A stretch of 64,000 nucleotides of DNA from Talinum fruticosum (GCA_021018815.1 JAITYX010000008.1:3718001-3782000), one strand, 5' to 3'. Shown: positions 10,840 through 24,862, numbered from the stretch's first letter. Numbers and translations are program-made. The notes: generated by a model not told the origin, from the letters alone.

Positions 10840-12300
10840 TATTACCCTCTGTCCACATTTGATGTTATTCGTATTCAGCGTCGATCCCGTTTTATAGGGT
10901 CCTAGAAAATTCAGCTATAAATATCACCTTTACAAATTTTCTTATTTGTATCGATGAGTTCGCGATTTAGGGTTTAAGATTGAGATCCTAAATACATTAT
11001 ATATTAAATTCGAGTTATGTTTTTTATTGTATTTTATTATCCTTTGTATTTCCTTTGCACCAAAAAAATTTCTTATTTGAATGCTCAATTAAAAGTATTA
11101 TGATTTATTACACAAACTAACACATAATCATAAATCGCCCTAATTTTTTGATTAAAAAAATCACCCCAAATTTTACCCTTAAACCAAATTAAAAAAATAA
11201 AGTAAATTTTTAAGAAGATATTGGTTCAACTCATTTCAAAATTTGGTTAATCTAAATATATTTATTTATTTTTTAAAAAATAGCTGTAAAACTATTTTTG
11301 TAAAAGCTTATTTCTTTGTTCGCACCGTTGATATCATTTATTTTGAAATTGTTCGCCCTGATAACTAAATCGAAAAACTAGTAGCTTCACAATTTAGAAT
11401 TTTGGCATACCATGATTATCAGTTAATCAAAAGCTGATTTAATAAAAAAATTAATTTGAGGTTTACTAAACTAGAAAATCAATGAATCCATTTTCTGTAC
11501 AAAAAAATTCCAGCAATACTAAGAAATCATCGATTCTTAAGTGAAATAATTTTACACGTACGTACTACTTTTATGAGCCTAGTTTGCTTGATTGGCGTGC
11601 TTAAATTACTTTCATAAATACCTCTCAACTGTGAGTTCATTTCTCAACAAAACAAGACCTCAAAAAATTATTAATCGCATTATCGATAGCAGAAATGTGA
11701 CTCGCAGTTGCATAGATAGTGATGTTAAAACATAGTATGATCCTAGTTCTTTCCCCTGGATTATTACTCTGTATTCAGATAAGCCATGAAGGCAATACAC
11801 TACAACAGAAGAATGGGGATTCAAACATGATACCTATATTTAAACCCCAATCTTATCACTAGACTAAAACCTCATTTACATAAAAATTAAGAAACTCAAT
11901 ATGATTTCATCTCATCGAGAGAAATTCACTACTGAAAAAAGGCCACTTATTAGTTAAAAATCTAAGACAATATACTTCTCAACAATGCATGAAAAGAACA
12001 ACAAAAATGTGCAAAAACTTTCCTAAGGCTTCTCAAGCTGATATTAGCTTACAAAATTGTGCTAGTTACCCTAGTCCCTTCTTTTCTCTCAACTAAGCTC
12101 AGAGATCCTTGAAATTCCCTCCGGGATCCCACAAAAGTCAAAATCACATATCAAATACGTGATCTTTGCATTAGTCGTTCCCCTCAGCAAAAGAGTAATG
12201 TTGCAAGTTTATTTTGATCAGAGCAGAAATGGGTAATAAAATTAGCCAGAGATCAGAAGTTCTTTCGGTGTAAGTCAGTGCAAAAAGAAAGGGCAGAGAA
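10840..12300. other. intergenic, no gene recognised
   Basis: AT-rich sequence between the LYR gene promoter and the 3' end of the TTM gene. The last few hundred bases (about 12000-12300) are less AT-rich and probably include the TTM 3' UTR. No coding frame, RNA gene or clear repeat was recognised. Confidence 0.5.
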
Positions 12301-15300
12301 TCAGCTCCGAGTCCACAGGCCCTTGTAAAGGAAGATGGCCAAACCACCAAGAGCCAATGTCAATACCACAGGAAGCTTGATGGGTTCAACATCATCCACT
12401 ATTTTCCTTTTTCCTGTGTTTCTTACTCGGTGAGAGCTCTCTCCCAAATTCTCTCGAAGAAGAGAGCAAAGATTGTCCAACTGGTGCATGATTTGACGTT
12501 GTCCTCGTGCTATACCTTGTATCTGGGGCAATGAAGAAGATAAACTATGTTATGGAATCAATGGGGAGTGACAAAGGGAGAGGGAGGCATAAAATGACCT
12601 GGCAAAACTCAACAAGTTCTTGACTAACCTACTTGTAAAGAAACTGAACCTGGGGCAATTCGAGTTTGGCACAAGCCAGACTATACTAACCTCAAAGATT
12701 TTTTAACTGGACAAACTGGTCGAGCAAATCGACAACAGAAGAAAAGCAGTCCAAACCTAAACCCACTCGAGAGCTCCATCAAACCATATTGATCCAATTC
12801 AAATAACCTGTTTACAGAGCTTAGAAGGCGGACTCCAAAGGGGTTCTGGTCTTTCTAGTTTCAATGATCTACATGAGGAAACTGTTTTTTTTTTCTTTTT
12901 TTTTGGTGGGGGAGGGGGACAGCATATAGGGCAAAGTTATATCGTGGATCCCGGACCCAAGTGCAATGAAATGGCAGGGGAGGGGAAATAGGGGGCTAAA
13001 AAAGGAAAATATTTTTCTCGTCTTTTAGTGTCCCGGGTTCATGGACCCAGGATCACTGTATAAATAGTAACATATGGTGGCTGTTGCTTACCTCCTCCAT
13101 TAAGGTAGACTCCTTATTCAACTGGCAGGAAGATGATGAATTAGGAAGAATAGACCCGGTCAAAGAGCCATTGCTCAAACTAGATACAAAATAAGATGTT
13201 GGGGCAGAACCATTGTAAGGTTCAGACTGCAGAAACACGTTTTGGCCAGGAGATAGTTTCTTGACTGTCATTTTGGTGCTTAGCTCTTCCATCTTAGATG
13301 TGAGTTCATCCATTCTATCACTTAGAGTTGATATCTGTTCAGACAGTCGTGCAGCACCTCCCTGAAAAAGGGATGAACAAACATACTGGGTAAAACCCAA
13401 CAAAAGCACAAACTTACCTCATAAACTCGATGAATATGAAATCAAAACATCATTCATCATTTTCAAGGGTCCACCAACCTGGTTTTCCATCATTGCTGTT
13501 GATTCAGAATTTCTTTCGTATCTCCTGCTGTTCACATCAAAGCCAGTGAGCTTTTGATGGTTCTTGTCTCGGTGGTTGGAGTATGAACGCGACATAAAAC
13601 TGCACAACTTTTAATTGATAATTAGTTCAGAAGAATACCTTTCACCTATGAACACTCAGTAAAAACATTTCTACTACAAAGAGAGTGCACAGACACTAAA
13701 CACTTCATAGAAACGAGCTTCTTTGTAACCTAGAATTGAATGCTGGATATCTAACAGGTGTTGACTCAGGGAAAAACAATGGAGTCGATGGACCCTTATT
13801 GGACAAACTTTTCACTTCAGTTTATAATGGTCTTAATCAAACACCTCATCAGAAACTCCTTCTCATCCTATTTGGCATCAGATAACAGCAAGTCAAAGAG
13901 CTTTTAATCAAGATTTGCAGAATTATCTGCTGGATTCATAGGATAGTATGGTATCGAACTCTACAGATAGCTTAACTAGAATTTTATACCCATAGGTTCT
14001 AAAAATGCTCACAAATTGTAGGTTAATGGAACGAAACTTCCGAGGAGTACCAGCCAATGGAGATATATACCTATCTTAGCCTTTTAAAAAGTCCCCGTTT
14101 TCCATTTTCCTCCATATAGTGGAAGGAATTACTGCACATAGACAACCTCCTGACTCCCGGAAGCATAGGGAATTTGTATTAAGGACAACAGGATATCAGT
14201 AGTTAGATGAAACAAACAAGTTGTCTAGTCGCAAAAATCACCCTGCTACTATCAGGTCCACCCTTTTGTCTCAGCACTTTAAACAATTTCAGGGAGAGTA
14301 TACCAGGTTTGTTTCTTTGTTTTTTTTTTTTTTTTGGTGGGGGCGGGGGGGAAGAGGTTCAGATGTATACGCCCTTACCCATAGACAACCTCCTGACTCC
14401 CGGAAGCGTAGGGAATTTGTATAAAGGACAACAGGATATCAGTAGTTAGATGAAACAAACAAGTTGTCTAGTCGCAAAAATCACCCTGCTACTATCAGGT
14501 CCACCCTTTTGTCTCAGCACTTTAAACAATTTCAGGGAGAGTATACCGGGTTTTTCTTTTTTTTTTTTTGGGGGGAGAGAGGTTCAGATGTATACGCCCT
14601 TACCCCTAAACAGAAAACAGGACATGTCCACTAGATCCTCAATTTAAAAACCATCGACTGTAAACTGTTGAAAATTTTCCTACAGTAACCTATTCAGATA
14701 CCCTAAAGTGGACAGGCACTCAACACAATTTTCAGATATTATAAGTAATAAGTAACAGCAATAGCTGTCCTTGCCAAATAATAAAACTTATTATCATATA
14801 TTCATATGCCGCTTGGCCAGCATTCTTTGCATTCAACAAAACTGCAAATGCACAATAAATTACGATCTGAATGTCTTAATCCTGCCTACAAACAAGATAA
14901 GGGTAAAGAAAATGAAGGCCTGGCCTATCATTGAGTCATGGGCACAGAGAGGTCATATCCTTGTGTCAGGTATTTGATACTCCAACGTGGGCACAGGTAA
15001 TCTTATAGATGAAAAACAAGAAAAATTAACAAGAAATGGCAGAGCCCAAAACTTAGACATGTACCCATGACGGACTCTAGCCTAACCAGAAAAACATACA
15101 ACAGAGATGCATGACAACATAAAAGATAAGCAAGTGATAGGAATTTTGCAGCTGTGAGTATCAGCAGGCACCAATATCTACTGAAAGAACCAAAATGATG
15201 CACCTTTTAAGATTCTTGTGCCTCCAGGCAATCCTATCTGCAGAGACTCTAGACAGAGCTTCTCTGGGACTAGAGACCAAATCCTCGTCCAGGCTGAGCT

Positions 15301-18300
15301 TTGTCTTCAAATCTTCTGGAAGAGCCTTTAGGATGGTCAGAAACCACAACCAAATTTAAACCTAGCAGCATAGAGGAGACTTATGAGGTCCATACCATGA
15401 CTTCATTGACAAGCTTTTCTAGCTGAATTTGCTCTATGTAAGGGCGAGGAATGTAGGATCCTTCCAATCCAAGTTGTTCAGCTATACATCTTACAAGTAA
15501 ACGATCCTTTCCTTGAACCTTTACATATACAACAGTTACAAGACTGTCAAGTTGGTTTCAAGCGCATAAGTACAGACCAAAATCTCAAATCTTCAAATAA
15601 AAATAAATTTTCAGAAATCACAAATGGTTTTGGCTGGTGCGCTCCTAAGGTGAAGGACAGCTTACTGAAGATTACAGGTTTCTCAGAGGGGAAACTCCAT
15701 TCAAATATCTAAGAGCGACAGTAACGACTGGCAGGCTCTCCTCATCTGATTGTCAGCTTCAGGTGGATGAAATTGTTGCAAGGATCTAGAGGTGGGGTAC
15801 AAAACACCTCTCATAGCTGGCAGATCTGTGCTAAACAATGATGTTTTGATGGAAGTTCATGGGTTTTGGGCTTCAAACTTTGTATTACCTGCTCAAGTAA
15901 TTGAGAAAATTGAGGCTTCATGTAGAAGTTTCGAATGGAATATTCCTGTTTTCCTGTCATTCCTTGGGAGAGTGTGTATGTCTAAAAAACGTTTTGGGGA
16001 GCTTCCTTAGGGAATTTGAAACTGTGGAATCAAGCATTCCTAACCAAGCACATCTGGCAGTGGCTCGGAAAAAAAACCCCATTATGGGTTAGATGGATCC
16101 ACTCACATTGACCGAAGAGACAGACAATGGTGGAATTATTTTCCTCCTGATACATGCTGTTATTGAAAAAATCTTGTCAAACTTAGGAAGAGAATGAAGG
16201 ATGGTTTCTCAGGGAAAAACTGGAAGCCCTCAAAGGATGGAACTTACTCTTGAAGCAGCTTTGAATGGCTTATGCAGAAAAATTCTAGTGTCTTGGGACA
16301 GGATTGTTTGGAACAGAACAAATGTCCCCAAACACTTTTTTCCACTCTGGATAATAATGCATGGAAGATTGCAAGTCTTGAAAAGGATTGCAGCGTATAA
16401 CCCGGCTGTCCAATCAGATTGTCCTCCACGTCATTCCTGTGAGGAGACTCAACACCATGTGTTGTTTGATTGCCTGTATGCCCAGGAGATTAGAGATGAA
16501 GTTTTTAAATGGCTTGACGTAAGGTTCACAGCAAGGGATTTTGATCATATGTCAAAGTATCAAAAGTGTGTTTTCAGAACTGCAGTGCTATCTATGCTTT
16601 ATGAGATTCGGAGGCAGAGGAATGAGGTGGTTTTCAGCAAGTTGATGTCAGATGCAAGTAGGGCAGTTAAGAACACAAATGAGGCAGTTCTAGTAAGAAT
16701 CAGCTTTATAGGAAGAATAGGAAAGAGGTTCTCTAAATGTATTGAAGTAATACCTGATAGTGATGTCTGCTATTAGCATGCTGATGTAACCCTTATTCAT
16801 AGGGTGACTTGCAAGGTAATGAAAATTATTAATTTCTTATACCACAAATTAAACAAACTCACAAAGTGAGACAAATCGGAGAAGACTCAGAAAATTAGGA
16901 ATATGCATCTCTTGCTCGAGTGTGATTGGATGACAAATAAAAACCACAGCATAAAGAAAATGGGCTACAGGGAACTCAAGAAAAGGTTCAGAATTATCAT
17001 TTACAGTATTTTACACAATAGCTCTTATCCCGAAAGAATTCTTATTTTTATTTTTTAACAGGACCAGATTTTCATTCAGACCAGTAGATACCTAATCACT
17101 TCAAACATTTTTCGGGTCACTAAATATGTATATGTATGCTTAATCGATTAAAACCAGCTTTAACAGAACTTTATTTTTTACAAAAATATGACCAGCGATT
17201 TTCTTGCAGCTATCCATGTTTTATCATTAAAGATTTCCAACAAACAATAAATAATAATCATACACAATGTTTCACATCAGCTATCCGATAGAGGCATGAT
17301 TTTTACATGCATTCAGTGGTTGGTGCAAATATTTGGATGGCATAAGGAGGTTTTTCTTGAAAATGTATACATGAAATGCCCCCGCCCTCGCCTGAAAAAG
17401 GTGGTTTTCGTCACTTTAGCTTAGCATAATATGCTTCCAGTGACTGCATGCAGTAGTTGTAGACATAATTTGTTATTTATTTATTTCCAAATCTTCATTC
17501 TTCCCAACATATTGTCTGAGAAGTTACTAGGAACGTCATTATCCCCACAATCCGTGTTTTGGGATGAGCAATTCGAAGTCTTATTAAACTGAAGTAGAAT
17601 CATAAACTAAGTGCACTTTTCCACCACAGTAAACCAAAGGCATTCTTATAGCTGTGGTTGATTCTTCCTCTTCTATTGCTTGACATATCAAGAGGGAAAA
17701 GGTTTGGAAAGTGTATTGCTTATGGTGGGAACTGTATAGCTTAAGTGTGTGCTAATCTAATTTCAAGAAAAACTCAAACTGGGATGAGCTCTGGACTAGA
17801 TATTACTGATTTGTCAGAAGAAAAATCACTGAATAAGTTACCTGCTAGTTAGAAAGGATGTCGGAACAGACAACAAAGAAACACTCTGTACCACAAGAGA
17901 GTTACAATATGATTAATACCTGTACATACTGCCGATTGAGCTGTTCAAGCCGATCAATTTTTACAGTCACCCTATCATCTGAGAACACATGGCTGTCTCT
18001 TTTCAGGATAGTAGCTATTGTATATCCCAAAGCCATGAGCCCACCAAGAAGACGCACGCTGACTTCAAACGTTATCCTGGGCGAAATGATGAAAGGACTA
18101 TCTGTCACCCATTCCTGAAATCAGAAATAACCAACCACCACATCAAGCAAGGATTCCTAAGATTCATATACATCTTACATAATAATGACATTGAGAAAAA
18201 CAATAATACATTTTCTATCATGAAAGATAAGTGTTCATTATGCAAGCTACATCAACCCTCCCCCTCTTCAAAGAATATTGAGTGTGTGTGTGTGTGTGTC

Positions 18301-21300
18301 AGAGAGAGAGAGAGAGAGAGTGAATTCAGAATTCTGGGAACCGTGTCCGTCACATAAATAAAAATCTCTATAGGTCACAAAGCATACCACTTGTAGTTCA
18401 TGATTAATTCTGCTCACAGGTATAGCAGATAACATTGTTCACCCTGAAAATACCAATATCATACATGTAGCTTCTATCTTACAATGTAGCAGTCACAAAC
18501 ATGCTAGCCAACTCTAAATAGCCAATTGACTTCAAAATCCAAATACACTCGCTAATAAGTAGCACAAAGGCAAGATAGAAAACCCCATAACAATAGACAC
18601 AGAACCACACACACACCACCCAAAGAAGGAAAGGAACAGAATGAACTATGTAGGATCCCTTGATGTTACGCATTCAGAACCACATTTAAATTTTTCAGCT
18701 AGACAATATATGGTCCTCAGATCTTGGACTTCAAGTTCCTGCCATACATCGAAGTAAGGAGATCTATGTAATAGTCACCATCAAAATCTCAAACGTCAAG
18801 CTTAGAGGACAAACCTCAAACATGAGGCTGTATTTTCCTTCTCTATTTCGCATTCTTAAATATGATTGGCATGACTCTGGATCTTCACCAGGTGGAAGAA
18901 GGAATATGTCATAGGTCTGCTCAAGAGCTTCGTTAAAATTTTCAGAAAAAACAGCTTTAATCTGGTCCACTGTGACAAGCTTTGACGACTGCAAAGAAGA
19001 GGTAGCTTTCGTCATTCACATGGCACATTCACACTTCACTCGACTTCGGCACCCTGCCGAGATACAGATAATTAATGGAATCAAAATAACCTTTAAAATA
19101 TAGGTAGGGCTCTGAAATCCAGTAAATGGATTAAACTTGTTGATTATCTTTATATGTGCTGTTTGTAAATCTGGCTCAATGAAGGCCTTGTACATTGGAT
19201 AGACCTGTATGAGAATGTATGTAAGAACTTCCTGAAAACAAGGATTTTGACACATACCAAACAAGCACATTTATAAAGTACAATGGAAGAACCGTTTCAG
19301 ATATTTGCTGAATAATCTCTTCTGGTGCTTGTCCAGCACGCTGTATATCCCTTAGAACTCGCTTAACTAGGTCAAAGTGAACACCACCAGTCACAGATAC
19401 TCGAAGGTCCAGTAAAGGCCGTAGTTTTTCACTCAAAGCATAAATGCCCTCAATAATTACGATACGAGAGCTTGGGGCTTCAACTGTCCTGCATCATCAT
19501 GCATTCACATAAGCTTGAAACATCCAAGTAAGTGAATCCCTCACAGAGCAGTAAGAAAGGAATAGTGTCGTGGAAGATAACAAAAAAGTGTTTATAGTAG
19601 AAAATACCATTTAACAACCCACTCGGGCCTTAGCTTAAAAAGATCAGAGCACGTGAAAGAGGACTACTATACTAGAGACTTAGAGAAAGGCCTGAAAGTT
19701 CTTCTTGGAGCAAAGATTAAAAGAAACCGGATGATTCCCGGACAGAAAAGTGAGATTCATTTCACAGGTTGATACAGTTCTACTGCAAGTGGATTGCTGA
19801 TGTAGTTATTCATCCCTTTTCTTGTACTCTGAATATCATAGCAATCTTAAAATAAATATACCAACAGGAAACATGAAAACTTTGACAATACAAACACTTT
19901 TCAGAGTCATCAACTTATCAGTTAGCAGCCCCTAATCCAATTCACCTCAAGAATCCTGATCATATTAATATTACTAAATGGAACTATGGAGAAGAACAAA
20001 CCGGTATCCTACACGAGAACTCGTCTTGAAATCGTAAATGGGCACCTGGACCACTTTTCCTGCTTTGAGGTCATTTATATTCTGAAGTAATGTATCATAA
20101 TCTGTCAACCGTGGATCTGTTGATCAAAACAGACATGCATAAGAGCAAATTCAAAAGTCCACCAGCCATTTGTTCATCAAAACTTCAAAGAATTCTTAAA
20201 CAAATTTGACTGAGTTCGTTTGTTCTTACACATATCACCCCAGGTTCCCCATTTGGTTAGTATTCCTAACATTTGTCTGATTGCACGCACGTAAAGCAAA
20301 CAAACCAATAAACTTTTAAACCCCTGTGCCAGCTCCATTACCTTTATTCTTGTGTTTGGATAACACTAGAATGCACACAGAAACTTCAGACAAGTATTAG
20401 CTACTTACTGAAATTGCTGTCCTTCCATATTGAGTTAGGAAATAGACAATCATGCACATACACGTATCCCGCATAAGGCCAAGCACACTACCAGGACTAA
20501 ATTCTGTTTCTCTACACGACCTACGAACTTAAGGACATCTTACAGAAGAGTAGCACTGTACCAAACTATAAATAGCTGCTCTTTTGGTCCTCTTAGTATC
20601 AAACAAGTAAAATCACAACTGCGATATTGTCAAATAAACATTTCAAAAAAGATGGAGAAGCATTAAGCAATATGTGATCCCTCATGTGAGCAAGGCTCCA
20701 GTCAATCTATGTGTATAATATGAACACTTGTAGATTACATGGCAGCTTTGAGCCCTTAAACTGCTCAGAGTTATCAGTAGACACATCACTAGTGAAATGG
20801 GGAAAAATGCATCAGCATAGTTATAATCCATACCTAGCAGCTGGCCAAATTCAAAATGTGTTGTATAACTATCAAACCCTATATGGTCTTTCAGCACAAC
20901 CTTACCCCTGTAACAGAGAGGCCTATCTTTGGAAACACGCACATCCTTTTTTTCTTTTGCATAAAAGGGGTTTTTTTGGGGGGGTTAAAACCTTTTAACT
21001 GAAAGACAGGAATAATTATCAAAGGGGCAAGTAAACGAATAAGATAATAACAGTAGGTAGCTGAGATTGACTAGGAAATTTCCTCAAAATGCAATATAAT
21101 GGTACAGAATATGCGTGATAAGCTTTTTAATATATATGTATTATAATATAAAGACAAAACTGGCACAAGATGAAATGTAGAAGGCACATTGATATCCCTT
21201 TGCTCAGTCCATTTCTTAAAATCTTGTTGCAGATTGGGTCCGCTCCATATTGCTACAAATAATTTTTGGTAAGAGACGAGATTTTCCACACACGTACATA

Positions 21301-21720
21301 TGACCCAAGGAACTCCGGCAATTATGTATTTGGAAAGAATTATAGTTATCCACAGTATTGAAAGAAAAGTGAGAAGAAAATGCTACCATCATAATTTCCA
21401 TCAACTATTCGACTGGCATCATTATAGTTATCGATGGATATGACGGCTATGCTGGGCATGAAATTGAGAATTTTCTCTGTAAACACAGTTTTCCCCGCTC
21501 CTGATGGACCAGCTACTCCTACCAATATTATCCCGTCATTCTTTTGAGCCAGCAACTGGCATGCACGAACAAATACGAAGAAACCCTTCTCAAATGATAG
21601 AGGCTCCTGAATTGGAGCAATCTCATAACGATTAGAATCTCTTCTTTTCACCAACCGAACTTGATCCTTCAACAAGGGCTTTGCACGAGGTGATGCAGAG
21701 TCAGCACCTTCTGAAACCAT
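12301..21720 (-). CDS. TTM2: TTM1/TTM2-type triphosphate tunnel metalloenzyme with P-loop kinase-like domain
   Basis: Eleven coding exons with GT-AG borders, read by hand: 21387-21720, 20002-20116, 19293-19488, 19091-19204, 18815-18988, 17920-18114, 15396-15518, 15204-15325, 13479-13599, 13092-13361 and 12301-12522. They total 1986 bases (661 residues) with phases that agree at every junction and no frame break. The N-terminus holds a uridine-kinase-like P-loop (Walker A GPSGAGKT, residues 71-78). The middle holds a CYTH/triphosphate-tunnel domain ([13 protein letters not shown], then VKIDRLEQL). A coiled coil follows ([15 protein letters not shown]) and then a C-terminal membrane segment ([17 protein letters not shown]). 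Arabidopsis TTM1 and TTM2 share this layout, act as outer-mitochondrial-membrane pyrophosphatases and affect senescence and immunity. The family is certain; TTM1 versus TTM2 is not resolved, so read the symbol as TTM1/2. Confidence 0.92.
12940..13064. mobile_element. short inverted-repeat (MITE-like) insert in the last TTM intron
   Basis: The left arm, about 12940-12964 (TATATCGTGGATCCCGGACC), and the reverse complement of the right arm, about 13038-13064 (TATACAGTGATCCTGGGTCC), are imperfect inverted copies with a loop of about 75 bases. GC-rich arms of this kind in an AT-rich intron suggest a foldback insertion. It lies between coding exons 10 and 11 and does not touch a splice site. Confidence 0.4.
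14136..14621. repeat. 243-bp tandem duplication in a TTM intron
   Basis: Two near-identical copies at 14136-14378 and 14379-14621, with an exact 243-bp offset between shared landmarks (ATGAAACAAAC at 14207 and 14450). Both copies end in a T-run, then a G-run, then GTTCAGATGTATACGCCCTTACCC-like sequence. Differences are few apart from the length of the T/G runs, so the duplication is recent. It lies in the intron 13600-15203 and has no effect on the coding exons. Confidence 0.8.
15620..16790 (+). mobile_element. LINE (non-LTR retrotransposon) 3' fragment, antisense in a TTM intron
   Basis: In broken frames the plus strand reads the end of a plant LINE reverse-transcriptase ORF. First comes the region after the palm domain ([11 protein letters not shown], then [34 protein letters not shown]). 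Next is a [19 protein letters not shown] block in another frame. Last is a zf-RVT zinc-binding domain within the open stretch 16201-16776 ([11 protein letters not shown], and C/H residues in [12 protein letters not shown]). Stops and frame changes make it dead. It sits in the intron 15519-17919, opposite to the host gene's transcription. Confidence 0.85.
18283..18320. repeat. compound (TG)n(GA)n microsatellite
   Basis: About 8 TG units followed by about 10 GA units, in the intron between TTM exons 5 and 6, roughly 170 bases upstream (in gene sense) of exon 6. Confidence 0.8.
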
Positions 21721-23091
21721 TGACAAACACTTGTTTTTCCTGCTATATGAAAAATACAAGGCATTAATAGAGAGTAACAAACACATAGCAACAGTCTCAG
21801 ATACAAATAAAAGCTTTGAGATGGATGCCCCAAGCTGAAAACATTAAACTAGACTAACTATGATTTCTTCGAAAAAGAGTCTTTTTGGCATTCCTTTCTC
21901 ATAAAACGTTACTGGAAAGAATGTCAAATCCAGGGCCTCTTACTTTTCTTTCTTTCTTTCATATTTTTTTTTTTTCTGGGGTGGGGGATTGGGGACTCTT
22001 AACACCCGTACATACTTCATGCACATAAGATCCACCTAACAAAATTCCTCAAGTGAATGCCAAGCAGCAGTTTCATAGTCACCTAAACGATGTGAAAAAT
22101 GTCACGTATGAAGCAGCAAGAAAATTATAACAACATAAGACTCCAAATCGATCATGAAACTGCCTAGCAATGCCAACTTCCCCCTGTATTGATGACCACA
22201 AGCCATCATGTACCTATGTATATCTTGCTGTGCGTTAAGTGCCTAAGGACACCAAAAACGCATATCAACCGTGAGAACAATCAAGTCTCAAACGAGAATG
22301 AATGAGAACCTAAAGTCTAGCAATGGCTTCAAAGTCACAGCACAAACCGCACATAACCCTCTCTCACATGATCACACTAAAAAAAGATCAGATACAAAAG
22401 CCTCCACCTTGCGAACTGCAAACTCTATTAACAAAGAATGCCAGAGCAGGTACTCACAGAAACAAAAAAATCTTACATGCCATTACAGCCACATTCAGTA
22501 CCTTAAAAGAATTGCATAAAAACCTAATCCTAATTGAGCAATAAATGAAAATTGCGAGTATAAAACAATAATCTTCAAAATTCCAAACCGAACCAATGAT
22601 CATCCATATTCTCACGGAATCAAAACAATCAAACCCCGATTAAGATGCCGCTCAAGAAAGGAAACATATTCAACCAGAGAAGTTGAACTACAGATGAATT
22701 AAATTGAGAAATTTAAAAAAAAAAAACATACACCCAGATGATAGAATGGCTCCAAGAAGAAAACCCATGTGATCAAATGAATTAAAAAGCTACCAGATTC
22801 ATGATCAATAGAAAACAAAATCACTAACCCAAGCTGCAATGAGGTGGATATTCAGTAACAAGACCAGAAGAACAGATGGGCATCTACTTCAGTTGTCCTT
22901 CAATTCAGTCAAGTGAAAAATTTGATAATCCTCAATTATTAGTGATCTTTTCCCAATTTTCTCTTTCCTCACAACCACAACAAAAATGGGGTCTTCCAAG
23001 AGTTTCACTCAAAAGAAATTCGGTGATCCTGGAGAGAGAAAAATAAGGAAATTGGAGCCGGGGCCGTTGAGACGAGAGAATGGCAGAAGCT

Positions 23092-23101
23092 TCTATATAG
23101 C
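23092..23101 (-). promoter_or_regulatory. TATA box of the TTM gene
   Basis: CTATATAGAAG-type sequence on the minus strand. It puts transcription start near 23065. Since the coding start is at 21720 and a good acceptor (CATATAGCAG) ends at 21740, the 5' UTR must be spliced, with the first noncoding exon somewhere in about 22830-23065. Confidence 0.5.
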
Positions 23102-23159
23102 TGTGCTGGAACATTGAAGCCCAGGAACTGGGTTTTCTCATCAAAAAACAATATAATTA

Positions 23160-23304
23160 ATTTTTTTGTTTGGTTTTTTTCTTTTGGGGATTCTGATAAT
23201 TACATTTTTTTATGGAATTCTGATAACTAAATTTTTTTTTTTTTGGTTTTTTCTTTTGTGGATTCTGATAATTACATTTTTTTTAATCGAATTCTGATAA
23301 TTAA
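23160..23304. repeat. 72-bp tandem duplication upstream of the TTM promoter
   Basis: The unit holding TCTTTTGTGGATTCTGATAATTACA occurs twice with an offset of about 72 bases (near 23180 and 23252). The copies differ mainly in the length of their T-runs. Confidence 0.6.
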
Positions 23305-24823
23305 TTGTTTCTTCCGAAAGGGAAGGAACTCCTAACTCCGCGAAACAAACGGATGGCATGGATTTGGCAGTCTGGAACAATGAACAATTAACTTTTGTTT
23401 TTTTGGAAAATCAATGTTGCGACCGGGCTTTTTTTTTTGATAGGAGACCGGGCTTTTTGTTTACTGGTTTTTTATCAAGAAAAAAATATTAATAGATAAT
23501 TAGACAATGCAATCTTCTTTTATTTTTTTTATATAGAAGACAAGGCAATCTACTAGAAGAATAAAAAAAAATTTATGCGTGAAGAATAAAAAATTACATA
23601 AAATATTTTTTTTATCAAAAACAACAGTTCAATTTATCTAAAACTTCAACCTTAACGACTAAACTCAATACCTTATTAATAATAAATATTATTTTGAGCT
23701 ATCATGCAATTTAATGAATAATAGGACTCTAAAGTATTTGCATTATTTTATATATTTTTAGTCTTCAAGGCATATCCGATATATGTGCCTTTTCAAAAAA
23801 AATATATAATAAATAAATGTAAAATAATTATAAAAATTTTAAAAATATATTACACGTAATATCCAATGCATAAATGTGAAATCATTTTAAAAATTAAAAA
23901 ATACGTTACATATGGATTGAATAACAATTAGCATGTTTAAGTTTCTCCTCCCATAATTAAATAAATGGTGCAATATACGTGCTTTCTAATGAATAATCAA
24001 ATAATTCAATATTAATTAGTGACTCGTTGATAATTTTACTTTTTTAATCTTTAATTATTCATTTCATTTTAATAAAGCTATTATTAATTTATATAAGGTA
24101 TGAAAGTATAACTCTCTCATCAAATATTTTTTTCCACCCTTCATATTTTGTAACCATCCTAATATGATAAGAAAAAGAGGAAAAATCTCACTATTTTTCC
24201 TCAAAAAAAATTCAAAAAATGCAAGATTGGAGCTTCATTTAATGGCATGTACGTACGGAATTTGACAATTATGGATGTGATGTGATGGGAAAATTAGATT
24301 TGTGTATGATTCATCAGCACTGAAATGACAAAAAGGCAACAAAGTATACTTAATTGGTTATATTCATATTATATTTATTATAAATTTCTTTAAAAATAAT
24401 TTATTGGACACAAAGAGAGAAGTAGATGTTGCTTCTTAATCCCACCAAGATTATCCTAATGATTTTATTATCATATCCTACAATAATAATTATTTTCATG
24501 TCAACTGACATATGACCAAATGTACCCCACAATATCTTCATCTTTTGGCTCTTTTCTTGTAAAGCAACCAAGCTCATGATGTAAGACCTCAAATATACAA
24601 AAATTATAGATTACATCTATGATCTCCAAATCTAGTGAAAGATTTTATGGAATCATGAGCTGCTTTATGATCCGCTTGGTACGGAGTTAAAAAGAAGGGT
24701 AAGAGTTTATGAAATTATAAAACGATAAAGGTAATATAGAATAGGAGAGAATAACGACTTTTTTACCTCAACATTTCATAGTAAGTAAACATGAGGAAGA
24801 GTGAGAAAAGGTAAAAAAAAAAA

Positions 24824-24861
<38 letters not shown>
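24824..24861. repeat. (ATT)n microsatellite
   Basis: About 12 uninterrupted trinucleotide units directly after an A-run. Confidence 0.9.

Positions 24862-24862
<1 letters not shown>

Noticed and set aside
14207..14647. Two near-identical plus-strand 65-80 codon frames
   Set aside because: They are the two copies of the 243-bp intronic duplication, differ in poly-T/poly-G tails and have no domain. This is repeat DNA, not paralogous genes.
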